Position numbers and translations under genes: made by a program | Shown here: positions 15,931 to 24,324 of the stretch, piece after piece | How the letters are laid out: the number at the start of each line of letters is the position of its first letter | Numbering within the stretch: the first letter of the stretch is position 1 | Notes under the pieces: model-generated | Database searches by the model: none | Told to the model about the DNA's origin: nothing | The model's input: only the letters and a program-made list of their open reading frames with translations | Assembly (NCBI GenBank): GCA_028874075.1 | Contig: JAPPLU010000040.1 | Coordinates: 1 to 41,431, forward strand | Origin: Chloroflexota bacterium | GTDB taxonomy: Bacteria; Chloroflexota; Dehalococcoidia; Lucifugimonadales; UBA3495 | Length of the DNA: 41,431 bases | Direction of reading: 5' to 3'

Positions 15931-16379
15931 TAGTCTTCTTGTTGATCGGGGTCGGTGAATTGCATGCGGCGCAGGCGGGGATAGACCAGCTCCTTGGGAT
16001 TTCGCAAGTCGGCGTCGGAAATCTCCTCCGATTCGGCCAGGTTGCGAGCCTGCCATTTCTCCACCGCCTGGCGCACCAGTCGTTCCACAATCTGGGGTGA
16101 GCGGCCTTCCAGCCGCCCCACCTGGTAGGCCAGGGTTACCGCCAGCTGGCCCCCCGTAATCCGGTCGAAGGCCGACGGATCGGACAGGTCTTCCGGCATG
16201 CCGCCGCACTGGTCCAGGAAGTCGTCCAGCACCTGTCCCATGATGTCGGTCAGTCCCCCCAGTTCGATTTCGGTCATGTACTGGGTCAACTGGTCGGTCA
16301 GGTCTTCCACTCCCCCGGCAGGCAGCACCAGCCCCTGGACTTCCGGTTCCTCGCCATTGATGGGATGATCGGTGGCCAT
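15930..16379 (-). CDS. Acidic conserved-looking hypothetical protein
   Basis: A 149-aa protein that I do not recognise. It is rich in Asp/Glu and predicted mostly helical, without signal peptide, membrane segment or cysteine motif (a single Cys). A central segment (about 75-125) has a regular amphipathic pattern with conserved-looking IVERLVRQAVEKWQARNL. I start it at ATG 16379, 10 nt after AAGGAG, rather than at 16427. A possible -10 (TACAAT, 16423-16418) lies 39 nt upstream with a poor -35. It is divergent from ybeY. Codon use and frame quality look like a real gene. Confidence 0.6.
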   Translation of the reverse strand: MATDHPINGEEPEVQGLVLPAGGVEDLTDQLTQYMTEIELGGLTDIMGQVLDDFLDQCGGMPEDLSDPSAFDRITGGQLAVTLAYQVGRLEGRSPQIVERLVRQAVEKWQARNLAESEEISDADLRNPKELVYPRLRRMQFTDPDQQED

Positions 16380-16451
16380 ATGCAGTAGGCGCTCCTTGTG
16401 GGGGCTGATGTGGCGGTATTGTAGCATGCCGAGACAGATTGCCCCGCTGCC

Positions 16452-16482
16452 TTGACGCCCGGTTTCGGCCTCGTGCTAATAT
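16452..16482 (+). promoter_or_regulatory. Promoter of the ybeY-dnaX-ebfC cluster
   Basis: TTGACG (16452-16457), 19-nt spacer, TAATAT (16477-16482), with TG at the extended -10 position (gtgcTAATAT). The long spacer is offset by the extended -10. The start codon lies 45 nt downstream. Confidence 0.55.
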
Positions 16483-16526
16483 GGTGCTCCACCCCCACTT
16501 TGTCCCCGCAGGAGCACGAGTAACCA

Positions 16527-17066
16527 TTGATATCTCAGTCCGAACGGGACATTCTCATCACCATAGCCGATGAGTTCCGGGATGAAGTCTCGGAATCCTG
16601 GCTGGAGCGTGTGCTTTCGATTGCCCTGGACTTTGCCCTCGACCCCGGCGAGCCCGGCCAGATCAGCCTGCTGCTGACCGATGACGACACCGTCCGGGAA
16701 CTAAACCATCACTTCCGCGGCCTGGACGAAACCACCGATGTCCTGTCCTTCTCCCTCATCCACCAGGGGCATTGGGAAGGGGAGGATGGGCCATATATCG
16801 GCCCAGACGAAGTTTGGCCCGACTTTATGCTTCCCCCCAATGAGCTGCCTCCCCTGGGAGAGGTGATAATCTCCTACCCGCAGACCTGCCGCCAGGCCCT
16901 GGCCCTGGAACGTTCCGTGGAACGGGAACTGGCCCTGCTGGCGGTCCACGGGGCCTTGCACCTGGTGGGCCACGACCACCTGGAACCCGACGAAACGGCT
17001 CGAATGCAAGCCCTGGAGCAGGAGGCGCTGGCTCAGATTTTCGCTGACCGGGAGGAACCGTCATGA
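16527..17066 (+). CDS. ybeY: rRNA maturation endoribonuclease YbeY
   Basis: A 179-aa zinc endoribonuclease involved in 16S rRNA 3' end processing and ribosome quality control. The defining motif is HGALHLVGHDH at 141-151, with zinc ligands His141, His145 and His151; TTDVLSFS near residue 69 is also characteristic. It is slightly longer than the usual 150-160 because of an insert around 79-100. The start is TTG 16527, 12 nt after AGGAG. Its stop overlaps the dnaX ATG (ATGA), so the two are translationally coupled. Confidence 0.95.
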   Translation: MISQSERDILITIADEFRDEVSESWLERVLSIALDFALDPGEPGQISLLLTDDDTVRELNHHFRGLDETTDVLSFSLIHQGHWEGEDGPYIGPDEVWPDFMLPPNELPPLGEVIISYPQTCRQALALERSVERELALLAVHGALHLVGHDHLEPDETARMQALEQEALAQIFADREEPS

Positions 17067-18748
17067 CTTCCCAGGTCTACTACCGCAAGTGGCGCCCCGG
17101 CTGTTTTGCCGACCTGGTGGGGCAGGAGCACGTCGCCACCACTCTGCGCCAGGCCATCCGGCAGGCACGCGTCTCCCACTCCTACCTTTTCTGCGGCCCA
17201 AGGGGCACCGGCAAGACCACCACCGCCCGCATCGTCGCCAAGGCCGTCAATTGTCTCGACCCCCTGGAGGGCGATCCCTGCAATCAATGCTCCATCTGCG
17301 TCTCTTTCAACGAGGAGCGGTTCATGGACGTTATTGAGATGGACGCCGCCAGCAACCGGGGCATTGAGGACATACGGGAGATTCGGGACAAGGTCAACTT
17401 CGCCCCGGCCGAGGGTCGTCGCAAGGTATACATCATCGATGAAGCCCACATGCTGACCGACCAGGCGTCCAACGCATTCCTGAAGACCCTGGAGGAGCCT
17501 CCAGCCCACGTCATCTTCATCCTTTGCACCACCGAGGCCAACCGCATCCTGCCCACCATCGTCTCCCGCTGCCAGCGGTTCGACTTCCGCCGCCTGCCGT
17601 CGGAACGCATCTACCAGCGGCTGGCAGAGATTACTGAGGGAGAGGGAGCATCGGTGGCCCCGGACGCTTTAAGGCTGGTGGCCCGCTACGCCGCCGGAAG
17701 CCTTCGGGACGCGGAGAATCTGCTGGAACAGCTGGTGGTGTCCTGCGGCGACGGGGTAACCCTGGCTCACGTGGAGGAACTGCTGGGCCTGGGCCACGGA
17801 GACCGCTGGCTTGACCTGGTCAAATACCTGTTGATGAGCAACACCACCGCGTCCCTGGAAATCATCAACCAGGCCGCCTGGGACGGGGTAGACTTGCGCC
17901 AGATGCACCGGCAGACATTGGAACTGCTGCGCGCCGCCATGCTGCTGGAATGGGGCGCCGCCGATGCCCTGGAACTGCCGGAGCACGTGGCCGGGCAGCT
18001 GCGGGAACTTGTAGCCAACCTGCCCAACTGGCGCATCGTCAAGGCTCTACGCATTTGGGGCGAGGTTAATATGCGGTACGATGCCCCTTCCACTCTGCCC
18101 CTGGAACTGGCTGTGGTGGAAATTTGCAACGACGACTTAGCCCCTCCGGCGGAGACCGCCCGGGCAGAGCCCGCAGCCCGCCCCATGACCGCGCCACCTT
18201 CCCGTAGGCCCGCTCCCAATCCCGCGCCGGCGTCCGGCCCATCTACAGTGCCGTCCGATGCTTCCCCCGATCCGGTCAGCCCGCCGCCCCGTCAACCGGA
18301 GCGGCCCCGTACCGCCCCGGTCCGTCCCCAGGTCAGCTCTACGGTGAATGAGGACATGGGACACAGCGGCGGGGGCGAGGACGTGGCCGGTATGTGGCAG
18401 GCTACCGTCAAGGCCCTGGGCCGCGCCACGGGCAAGAGATACAACCTGGGTGCGCTGCTTCGGGACTGCAAGCCCAACACCATCACCGTTGAAGGTGATA
18501 CACTGTTGGTGCCCTTCGTGCACCGCCCCAACATGGAGCGGATGCAGGAAGAGATGGAAGACCCCAGCTCTCGCAACCAGGTAACGGAGGCGGTAACCCG
18601 CTTCTTTGGGACGCCCTACAACTTCCGTATAACCCTGGCGGGACAGACGGAAGAGGGCGCTCAACCCAACCGGCCCAATCAGCACAGCCCGCTGGTGCGT
18701 ACCGCACTGAATATGGGGGCCCGAATCGTGGAGGACACGTTAGAATGA
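17063..18748 (+). CDS. dnaX: DNA polymerase III subunit gamma/tau
   Basis: A 561-aa clamp-loader ATPase that, with the delta subunits, loads the beta clamp at replication forks. Walker A GPRGTGKT at 45-52, zinc cysteines 64, 73, 76 and 79, Walker B IIDEAH near 124-129, and the SRC sensor at 168-170 are all intact. After the lid and collar domain (to about 355) comes a Pro/Ala-rich linker (about 365-430), then a conserved C-terminal domain, so the full-length form is tau-like. I see no obvious slippery A-run forcing gamma production. It overlaps both ybeY and ebfC by 4 nt. Confidence 0.97.
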   Translation: MTSQVYYRKWRPGCFADLVGQEHVATTLRQAIRQARVSHSYLFCGPRGTGKTTTARIVAKAVNCLDPLEGDPCNQCSICVSFNEERFMDVIEMDAASNRGIEDIREIRDKVNFAPAEGRRKVYIIDEAHMLTDQASNAFLKTLEEPPAHVIFILCTTEANRILPTIVSRCQRFDFRRLPSERIYQRLAEITEGEGASVAPDALRLVARYAAGSLRDAENLLEQLVVSCGDGVTLAHVEELLGLGHGDRWLDLVKYLLMSNTTASLEIINQAAWDGVDLRQMHRQTLELLRAAMLLEWGAADALELPEHVAGQLRELVANLPNWRIVKALRIWGEVNMRYDAPSTLPLELAVVEICNDDLAPPAETARAEPAARPMTAPPSRRPAPNPAPASGPSTVPSDASPDPVSPPPRQPERPRTAPVRPQVSSTVNEDMGHSGGGEDVAGMWQATVKALGRATGKRYNLGALLRDCKPNTITVEGDTLLVPFVHRPNMERMQEEMEDPSSRNQVTEAVTRFFGTPYNFRITLAGQTEEGAQPNRPNQHSPLVRTALNMGARIVEDTLE

Positions 18749-19044
18749 ACCGGAACATGATGCGCCAGGCCCAGCGGATGCAGGCCCAACTTCAAAAGAT
18801 CCAGGAAGAACTGGAAACCGCCACCGTGGAGGGCAGCGCTGGCGGCGGCGTGGTCAAGGTGGTAATGACCGGCAAGCAGGTGGTGGAGTCGGTTACCATC
18901 GAACCCGAAGCCGCCGAAGACCTGGAACTGCTCCAGGACCTGGTGGCCGCCGCCTTCAACGACGCCAACCAGAAAACCCAGGAAATGGCCGCCAGCAAGA
19001 TGAGCGTGATAACCGGCGGCATGAACATTCCGGGGTTGACCTAG
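18745..19044 (+). CDS. ebfC: YbaB/EbfC nucleoid-associated protein
   Basis: A 99-aa DNA-binding protein of the YbaB/EbfC family, which forms tweezer-like dimers and often lies between dnaX and recR, as here. It begins with a Met/Gln-rich helix (RQAQRMQAQLQKIQEEL), followed by the VEGSAGGGVVKVVMTGKQ strand region and a C-terminal helix ending in GGMNIPGL. The ATG overlaps the dnaX stop. It is probably co-transcribed with dnaX and possibly with recR. Confidence 0.95.
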   Translation: MNRNMMRQAQRMQAQLQKIQEELETATVEGSAGGGVVKVVMTGKQVVESVTIEPEAAEDLELLQDLVAAAFNDANQKTQEMAASKMSVITGGMNIPGLT

Positions 19045-19079
19045 GGCCGAGATTGACCTGGAGATTGTATAAATAGATC

Positions 19080-19158
19080 CTTTCCCCCATCAAAGGGGGG
19101 AAGGTCAGGATGGGGGTGATGTTCAGCGATAGTCCTGTATATCCTGTCCATCCATGTT
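19080..19158. repeat. Intergenic repeat pair before recR
   Basis: The G-rich segment 19096-19119 matches 34690-34713 in 22 of 24 bases. Next to it, 19139-19158 is a copy of the element also seen near 15826-15845. Both lie between ebfC and recR, and their recurrence elsewhere in the window marks them as dispersed repeats rather than coding sequence. Confidence 0.55.
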
Positions 19159-19189
19159 TCAATCTTCCTTGCGACTACGAAGAATTGAC

Positions 19190-19807
19190 ATGACCCTGGA
19201 GCACCTGCCATCGGCCGCCCCTTCGCTGGCGCGGCTCATCCAGGAACTGAACAAGCTGCCCGGCATTGGCCCCAAGAGCGCCCAGCGCCTGGCCTACTTC
19301 ATCATCCGCCTTCCCGAAGAAGAGGCCTTCGACTTGGCCGCCGCCATCACCGCCGTCAAGCAGACCATCATGTTCTGCGGCCAGTGCCAGAACCTTACCG
19401 ACGCCAGCCCCTGCTCCATCTGCGCCAGCAGCCAGCGCAACCGGGAGCAGATCTGCGTGGTGGAGGAACCCCTGGACGTGCTGGCCCTGGAACGCACTCA
19501 TTGCTACCGGGGTCTCTACCACGTCCTGCACGGCGTCCTTTCTCCACTGAACGGCGTGGGGCCTGACCAGATCAAGCTGCGGGAACTGTTCGCCCGCCTT
19601 TCCGACGGCGCGGTCAAGGAGGTGGTCATCGCCACGAACCCAACCCTGGAAGGCGAGGCCACGGCCATGTACATCTCCCGTCACCTGGCCGGGGGCAACG
19701 TCAAAGTAACCCACCTGGCTCGTGGCCTGCCGGTAGGCGGCTCCCTGGAGTACACCGACGAACTTACCCTGAGCCGGGCCTTCCAGGGCCGCCAGGCGGT
19801 GGAATAG
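19190..19807 (+). CDS. recR: Recombination mediator RecR
   Basis: A 205-aa ring-forming protein that, with RecO, loads RecA on SSB-coated gaps. It has the helix-hairpin-helix LPGIGPKSAQRLA near 23-35, zinc cysteines 63, 66, 75 and 78, a Toprim domain with the VVEEPLDVLALE segment, and the C-terminal LARGLPVGGSLEYTD motif. The start ATG 19190 has only a weak Shine-Dalgarno but begins the typical RecR N-terminus; 19154 would add 12 unrelated residues. Confidence 0.97.
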   Translation: MTLEHLPSAAPSLARLIQELNKLPGIGPKSAQRLAYFIIRLPEEEAFDLAAAITAVKQTIMFCGQCQNLTDASPCSICASSQRNREQICVVEEPLDVLALERTHCYRGLYHVLHGVLSPLNGVGPDQIKLRELFARLSDGAVKEVVIATNPTLEGEATAMYISRHLAGGNVKVTHLARGLPVGGSLEYTDELTLSRAFQGRQAVE

Positions 19808-19874
19808 TCAGGGTCGCATTCCTTAACTTGTTTCCTGGGCAAATAGCCCCAACCGTCAGCAATGTGAGCCGAGT

Positions 19875-20657
19875 ATGCCGCCGCAACGCACTTACCGCGC
19901 CGACGCCCTGGTGCTCAGGAGCGTCCCCTTGGGAGAAGCCGACCTGCTGGTAACCCTTTTCACCAGGGAGTCAGGCAAAGTACGGGCCGTGGCCAAGGGC
20001 GCGCGCCGCTCCACCGCTAAGCTGGTGGGCCACCTTGAACCCCTGACCGTTACCCGCCTGGCCCTGTCCCGGGGCCGGTCCCTGGACGTTATCAACCAGG
20101 CGGAGACCCTGGAGAACTTCACCCCGCTAAAGACCAACCTCACCGCCGTAACCAGGGGCCTGCAGGTTGCCGAACTGGTGGATGGGTTCGGGTCCGAGGC
20201 CAGCCCAAACGAACCCCTTCACAGTCTGGCCCTTTCCACCCTGGCCGCCATCGGCCAGGCTCCGGACGACGAACTGCCGCTGCTCCACTTCCAGCTGCAC
20301 CTGCTGGCCGTTTCGGGGTTGATGCCGGAGCTCCAGAATTGCGTGGAGTGCCGCCGGGATATCGAACCCGACCGCCACCGCTACAGCGCAGACGGCGGCG
20401 GCGTCTTCTGCCCCGACTGTACGCCGGATCAGGCGGGATTGCGTCCTCTCTCCCTGAGGGCGTTGAAGGTACTGCGCCTGCTGGCCCGCAGCCGTGCCGC
20501 CGACCTGCCTTCCCTGCGCTTGGAACCAGTTCTGACCCAGGAGCTAAAGGCCATACTCACCGGAACGGTCCAATACTGGCTGGACAAGGAGATTCGCACC
20601 AACTCCTTCCTCAACCACCTGGCCCAGGACCAGACCCGGCGCCAAATTCCTCGGTGA
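19875..20657 (+). CDS. recO: DNA repair protein RecO
   Basis: A 260-aa RecO. It has an N-terminal OB fold starting RTYRADALVLRSVPLGEADLLVTLFT, the KGARRS basic patch near 35-40, and a zinc-binding helical domain with CVEC near 155 and CPDC near 178. It works with RecR in the RecFOR gap-repair pathway, and its position directly after recR supports co-expression. Length is normal (240-260). Confidence 0.95.
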   Translation: MPPQRTYRADALVLRSVPLGEADLLVTLFTRESGKVRAVAKGARRSTAKLVGHLEPLTVTRLALSRGRSLDVINQAETLENFTPLKTNLTAVTRGLQVAELVDGFGSEASPNEPLHSLALSTLAAIGQAPDDELPLLHFQLHLLAVSGLMPELQNCVECRRDIEPDRHRYSADGGGVFCPDCTPDQAGLRPLSLRALKVLRLLARSRAADLPSLRLEPVLTQELKAILTGTVQYWLDKEIRTNSFLNHLAQDQTRRQIPR

Positions 20658-20682
20658 GCGACGAACCTGCCTCAGGTGTATA

Positions 20683-20970
20683 ATGACGCAGTTATCCCTA
20701 CTTGCCGGTGGCCTATCAAGAAGACTCACGGCCCACGCAACGGAACAGATTATTGCGCGAGAGTTCGACGCTGATTGGATAATCGAAACCCTGGAAAACC
20801 CTGTTGCGGTAATTGACGACGAACTTCATAACTCCTTCAACTACTATGGGATCATAATTGGTAGGAACTCTTTGCTAAGGGTGGCAATCTCCAAAGCGGA
20901 CCCGCAGCTGATCGTCACCGTTTACTTTGATAGCCCAGCAACTCGAAGGCGCCAACGAGGTCAGCTATGA
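20683..20970 (+). CDS. DUF4258-like small protein (possible toxin)
   Basis: A 95-aa protein with a LTAHATEQIIAREFDADWI start and a short strand-rich C-terminus (RVAISKADPQLIVTVYF), the pattern of DUF4258 proteins. These are frequently paired with small antitoxin-like genes. It overlaps the next gene by 4 nt (ATGA), and that gene is a DUF2283 protein, a common partner. RelE-like toxin activity is inferred from context and not shown. It begins 25 nt after recO. Confidence 0.65.
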   Translation: MTQLSLLAGGLSRRLTAHATEQIIAREFDADWIIETLENPVAVIDDELHNSFNYYGIIIGRNSLLRVAISKADPQLIVTVYFDSPATRRRQRGQL

Positions 20971-21212
20971 CATTCTTCAAGGCCGGCAATGAATTTCTGA
21001 AAGTTACCTACGACGCAGAAGTCGACATACTTTGTATGCAGATACCCGGCCGGAGAATCGCCACGTCCGGGGAAGTTGCTTCACCTCTGGTTATTGACTT
21101 TGGCAGCGAGGATGACGGCTTTGACGTGGTGGGCTTCGAACTCCACGGGGCTTCAAAGTACCTGGCGCCCATGTTGGAAGCGCTCAATGCGGCGCCGGTC
21201 AAGCGGGATTAG
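20967..21212 (+). CDS. DUF2283-family protein
   Basis: An 81-aa protein: KVTYDAEVDILCMQIPG at the start and VIDFGSEDDGFDVVGFELHGAS in the middle are typical of DUF2283. It is translationally coupled to the upstream DUF4258-like gene, and the pair resembles a small toxin-antitoxin unit inserted between recO and the biotin carrier gene. Its function is unknown. Confidence 0.78.
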   Translation: MTFFKAGNEFLKVTYDAEVDILCMQIPGRRIATSGEVASPLVIDFGSEDDGFDVVGFELHGASKYLAPMLEALNAAPVKRD

Positions 21213-21311
21213 AGGTATGCCGTTCGCCTGTGTGGAATTACCGGGGATGGCAGCCGGGTCGATTCCGGCGCTGCGAAATTCCTGCCGAAAACCAATTGCG
21301 AGAAAATACCC

Positions 21312-21758
21312 GTGCCCACCTACCGTGTAAGAGTCGGGGAACAGTTGTACACCGTCGAGGTGGGCGACGTTAGCCGTTCACCCGTAGAGGTCAACGTTGA
21401 CGGTCAGACTTTCTACGTGGAGGTCGATGCGCCGCCAGCAGAATCTGCCCAGCCGCCATCGCGCCGGGGTCGGCGTCCCCCCAGCCGGATTGCGCCTCCG
21501 GCACTCCCCCGCGTCGGAAGTTCCGTCCCTGCCTTCGATCCTTCGGACAAGGTGCTGCGCGCCCCAATGCCGGGCCGGGTAATTGCCATCCGCGTCCGCC
21601 CGGGCGACCGGGTAGCCGCGGGCGACGAGGTCTGCGTCGTCGAGGCCATGAAAATGGAACAGAGCATCCGGGCTGCCCAGGACGGCGTAGTTAAGGGTAT
21701 ATTCGTTCAGCCCATGGACTCAGTGGGCGCTAATGACGCCCTGATTGAGCTGGAATAG
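21312..21758 (+). CDS. Biotin/lipoyl carrier protein (BCCP-type)
   Basis: A 148-aa protein with a short N-terminal strand domain (1-40), a Pro/Arg/Ala-rich flexible linker (41-78), and a C-terminal biotinyl domain (80-148) with the biotin-attachment motif EAMKMEQ, Lys114. This layout matches the carrier subunit of acyl-CoA carboxylases or decarboxylases. No carboxylase or transcarboxylase subunit is next to it, so its partner must be encoded elsewhere. The GTG start (21312) fits MPTYRVRV. It ends 7 nt before the next gene. Confidence 0.9.
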   Translation: MPTYRVRVGEQLYTVEVGDVSRSPVEVNVDGQTFYVEVDAPPAESAQPPSRRGRRPPSRIAPPALPRVGSSVPAFDPSDKVLRAPMPGRVIAIRVRPGDRVAAGDEVCVVEAMKMEQSIRAAQDGVVKGIFVQPMDSVGANDALIELE

Positions 21759-21765
21759 TCTAGCC

Positions 21766-22548
21766 ATGCCGCTGCCGTTATTGCTGGTGCCCATCGCCGT
21801 TACGGTAGGCTCCGCGGCCGCCCAGGCTGTGGGTAAGCTGCGGGCACGGAAAGAACTCAACAGTCTACGGGCCCAGCTGGCCGACGCACAGGCCAGGCAC
21901 CGGAGCCTGCTGACTGAGTACTATCTCCGCCATCACTTCCTTTGCCGCCAATTGGGTCTGGAGCCGCCGGACAGGCCCGAGTCCCTCGCGCCGCCGGAAC
22001 CTGCTGACGAGGCGGAAACGGTGCGCAAGTCCCTGTGGCGAAAGGTAGTCCCGCTCCGGCCCAAGACCACCCTGACCCAGGGTTCTACGGGCTCCGCCAG
22101 GCAGATTGTGGGACGCCATTCCTTCAGCGCCGTTAGCGGCGTAATCTGGAAAACAAGCTCTGCAAACATACTGCGAGTCGTCCAACCGGTGGGCGCCCGC
22201 GTCATCCAGCCTGTGGCAACCCGGCTCATTACCATCGCTCCCAGATTTGCTGGGCTGGGCGGAGGCGCTGCGTCCACCGGCGGTTCCTTGGCCGCTTCTA
22301 CGGCAGCCCGCACCGTCATTGCCAGCGTCTCCGTGGTTGGCATAGTCATTGGCCCGGCCGTAGCCGTTTGGACCATAACCAGTGAAGTCCGCAAAATCAA
22401 GCAGGCCCGCCGCGAACTTTCGAGGCTGCTGGCCCGGCAGGACATGGAACTGGCCAGCTTCCGGGTTAAAAACCGCAGGCTGGAAGCCCAGTATGCCGAG
22501 ACCCTTCAGGCAACCGCTCAAGATCGGGAACTGGTATCGGTGGGATAA
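21766..22548 (+). CDS. Hypothetical membrane protein with coiled coils
   Basis: A 260-aa protein that I do not recognise. An N-terminal hydrophobic segment (about 1-20) is followed by a coiled coil with ARKELNSLRAQLADAQARH (about 25-50). A Gly/Ala-rich hydrophobic hairpin (about 160-215) may be a pair of membrane helices, and a second coiled coil follows (about 215-250). It starts 7 nt after the biotin carrier gene and probably shares its mRNA. The layout, two helical bundles around a hydrophobic core, hints at a membrane scaffold; no enzymatic motif is visible. Confidence 0.6.
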   Translation: MPLPLLLVPIAVTVGSAAAQAVGKLRARKELNSLRAQLADAQARHRSLLTEYYLRHHFLCRQLGLEPPDRPESLAPPEPADEAETVRKSLWRKVVPLRPKTTLTQGSTGSARQIVGRHSFSAVSGVIWKTSSANILRVVQPVGARVIQPVATRLITIAPRFAGLGGGAASTGGSLAASTAARTVIASVSVVGIVIGPAVAVWTITSEVRKIKQARRELSRLLARQDMELASFRVKNRRLEAQYAETLQATAQDRELVSVG

Positions 22549-22766
22549 GGCGAGTGTGCACCGGGCTATCACGAGACCTCTAACATTTTACGTAACTCTG
22601 CCCCAGCAAATCGAAGCCAAAGAAGAGCCAACTGTTCGTATACCCTTCGCCCAGGGCAAGCGTATCTCGATCACATCGCTCCCCTAAGCCGACAAAGTTG
22701 CCCAGAAGCCCCTTTTCAGGTAAATTATTAGCTCACTGCGGGTATGCCGGAGTTCCCCTTTCCTAT

Positions 22767-22777
22767 TGGTATATAAT
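22767..22777 (+). promoter_or_regulatory. Extended -10 promoter for miaB
   Basis: TTGGTATATAAT contains both TGG-TATATA (an extended -10) and a perfect TATAAT at 22772-22777. No good -35 is seen. The predicted leader before the ATG at 22937 is about 150 nt. Confidence 0.45.
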
Positions 22778-22885
22778 GTGGTTAAACAGGCAATTTAGCC
22801 GTTACTCCGGGGGCATTAAGAATAGTCCTTCGTACCAGTGAAACAGCGCCCCGTGGTGGGTAGTTAAACAGTTTCTGACTATTTG

Positions 22886-22909
22886 GCCCGGCATCTTCCA
22901 GTGCCGGGC
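22886..22909 (+). promoter_or_regulatory. Leader hairpin before miaB
   Basis: A perfect 8-bp stem (22886-22893 with 22902-22909) with an 8-nt loop ends 27 nt before the miaB ATG. No T tract follows, so it is not a normal terminator; it may affect translation or mRNA stability. Confidence 0.4.
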
Positions 22910-22936
22910 AAGTTGGATAGAGTAAGAAATCGACTC

Positions 22937-24247
22937 ATGGATACGTTCTATATCTGGACCATTGGCTGCCAGATGAACAAGGCCGACTCTGAACGATTAG
23001 GGTCGGCCCTGGAGCAGTTGGGCTTGAGTCCCGTAGACAATGCCAAGGCTGCCGACGTTATCGTTCTCAACTCCTGCGTTGTCCGCCAGGGCGCAGAGGA
23101 CAAGGTTGTCGGCAACCTCTGGATGGTCAACCCCCTGAAAAAGAAGCGCCCCGACCGGGTTCTGGCCCTGATGGGCTGCATGGTAGGCCCCAGGACCGAC
23201 GAACTGGAGAAACGCTTTCCCGACGTTGACCTGTTCATGCAGCCCCAGAAGTTTGAACCTCTACTGGAGCTGGTGGGTGAACGCAAGGGACTGGACTGGG
23301 AGGGTTGCGTGGGTTCGCTGGCGCCGTCCCACCCCGACGTAACCTGCTACGTGCCCATCATCCACGGCTGCGACCTTATGTGCACCTTCTGCATCATTCC
23401 CTACCGCCGGGGCCGCCAGGTCAGCCGCCCCGTGGATGAGGTGGTGCGAGAAGTGGAATTGCTGGCAAACCGGGGCGTGCGCGAGGTAACAGTCCTGGGG
23501 CAGACGGTGGACGCCTACGGTTATGACCTACCGGACAAGCCGGACCTTTCCCTGCTGCTGTCCCGCCTGAACGAAATTGAGGGCCTGGACCGTATCCGGT
23601 TCCTTACCTCCCACCCTTCCTACATGGACGACCGTATCGTCCGGGCGGTGGCCGAACTTCCCAAGGTGTGTGAACACATCAATCTGCCGGTGCAGGCCGG
23701 CGACGATGAAGTCCTCCGAAATATGCGTCGCCCCTACACCCGCGACGAGTACCGGGAACTGGTTGGCCGCATTCGCGACACCATCCCCGGCGTCTCTATG
23801 AGCACCGACATCATAGTGGGCTTCCCCGGCGAAACTGAGGAGCAGTTTGGCCGCACCATGGACCTGGTCTCTGAGCTAAAATTCGACAAGGTCCACTGCG
23901 CCGCCTACTCCACCCGCCCAGGAACCATCGCCCACCGCACAATGCCGGATGATGTTGCGCCAGAGACAAAAGACCGGCGGATGAAGGCACTGGACACTCT
24001 CCAGGAGGGTATTCTTCGGGAGACCAATTCAACACTGGCCGGCCAGCGGTTGGAAGTCCTGGTGGAAGGACGCAAGCGAGGCAAATGGCAGGGCCGCACC
24101 CGAACCGACAAGCTCGTATTCTTCAACGAGAAAGACGCAGAAGGTTGCGCCACCGACATGGCGGGAAAGCTGGCAACGGTGGACATCGAACAGACCGGAC
24201 CTTGGGCATTGCAGGGAACGCTGGTCGTCAGCGAGGCTTCAAAATAG
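22937..24247 (+). CDS. miaB: tRNA-2-methylthio-N6-dimethylallyladenosine synthase (MiaB-type methylthiotransferase)
   Basis: A 436-aa radical-SAM enzyme that adds a methylthio group to i6A37 of tRNA. The N-terminal domain carries the auxiliary cluster cysteines (11, 47, 81), the radical-SAM motif CDLMCTFC has Cys145, 149 and 152, and a C-terminal TRAM domain ends the protein. The GCQMN motif is MiaB-like rather than RimO-like. I start at ATG 22937, which begins with the typical YIWTIGCQMN; 22883 would add 18 residues upstream of a family-normal start and would include the leader hairpin. It is a single gene with its own promoter. Confidence 0.93.
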   Translation: MDTFYIWTIGCQMNKADSERLGSALEQLGLSPVDNAKAADVIVLNSCVVRQGAEDKVVGNLWMVNPLKKKRPDRVLALMGCMVGPRTDELEKRFPDVDLFMQPQKFEPLLELVGERKGLDWEGCVGSLAPSHPDVTCYVPIIHGCDLMCTFCIIPYRRGRQVSRPVDEVVREVELLANRGVREVTVLGQTVDAYGYDLPDKPDLSLLLSRLNEIEGLDRIRFLTSHPSYMDDRIVRAVAELPKVCEHINLPVQAGDDEVLRNMRRPYTRDEYRELVGRIRDTIPGVSMSTDIIVGFPGETEEQFGRTMDLVSELKFDKVHCAAYSTRPGTIAHRTMPDDVAPETKDRRMKALDTLQEGILRETNSTLAGQRLEVLVEGRKRGKWQGRTRTDKLVFFNEKDAEGCATDMAGKLATVDIEQTGPWALQGTLVVSEASK

Positions 24248-24324
24248 TCCGACCCAGGGAGACGCTGCCCGCGTCAATCATACTCCCCATCAACTTTTCT
24301 AAGCTGGAGTCTTGAGAGAGAGCC

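Larger units (their letters stand above)
22549..22936. other. Intergenic region upstream of miaB
   Basis: No gene is supported here. It contains a promoter candidate at 22767-22777 and a hairpin at 22886-22909 just before miaB. The first 140 bases hold nothing recognisable. Confidence 0.5.
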
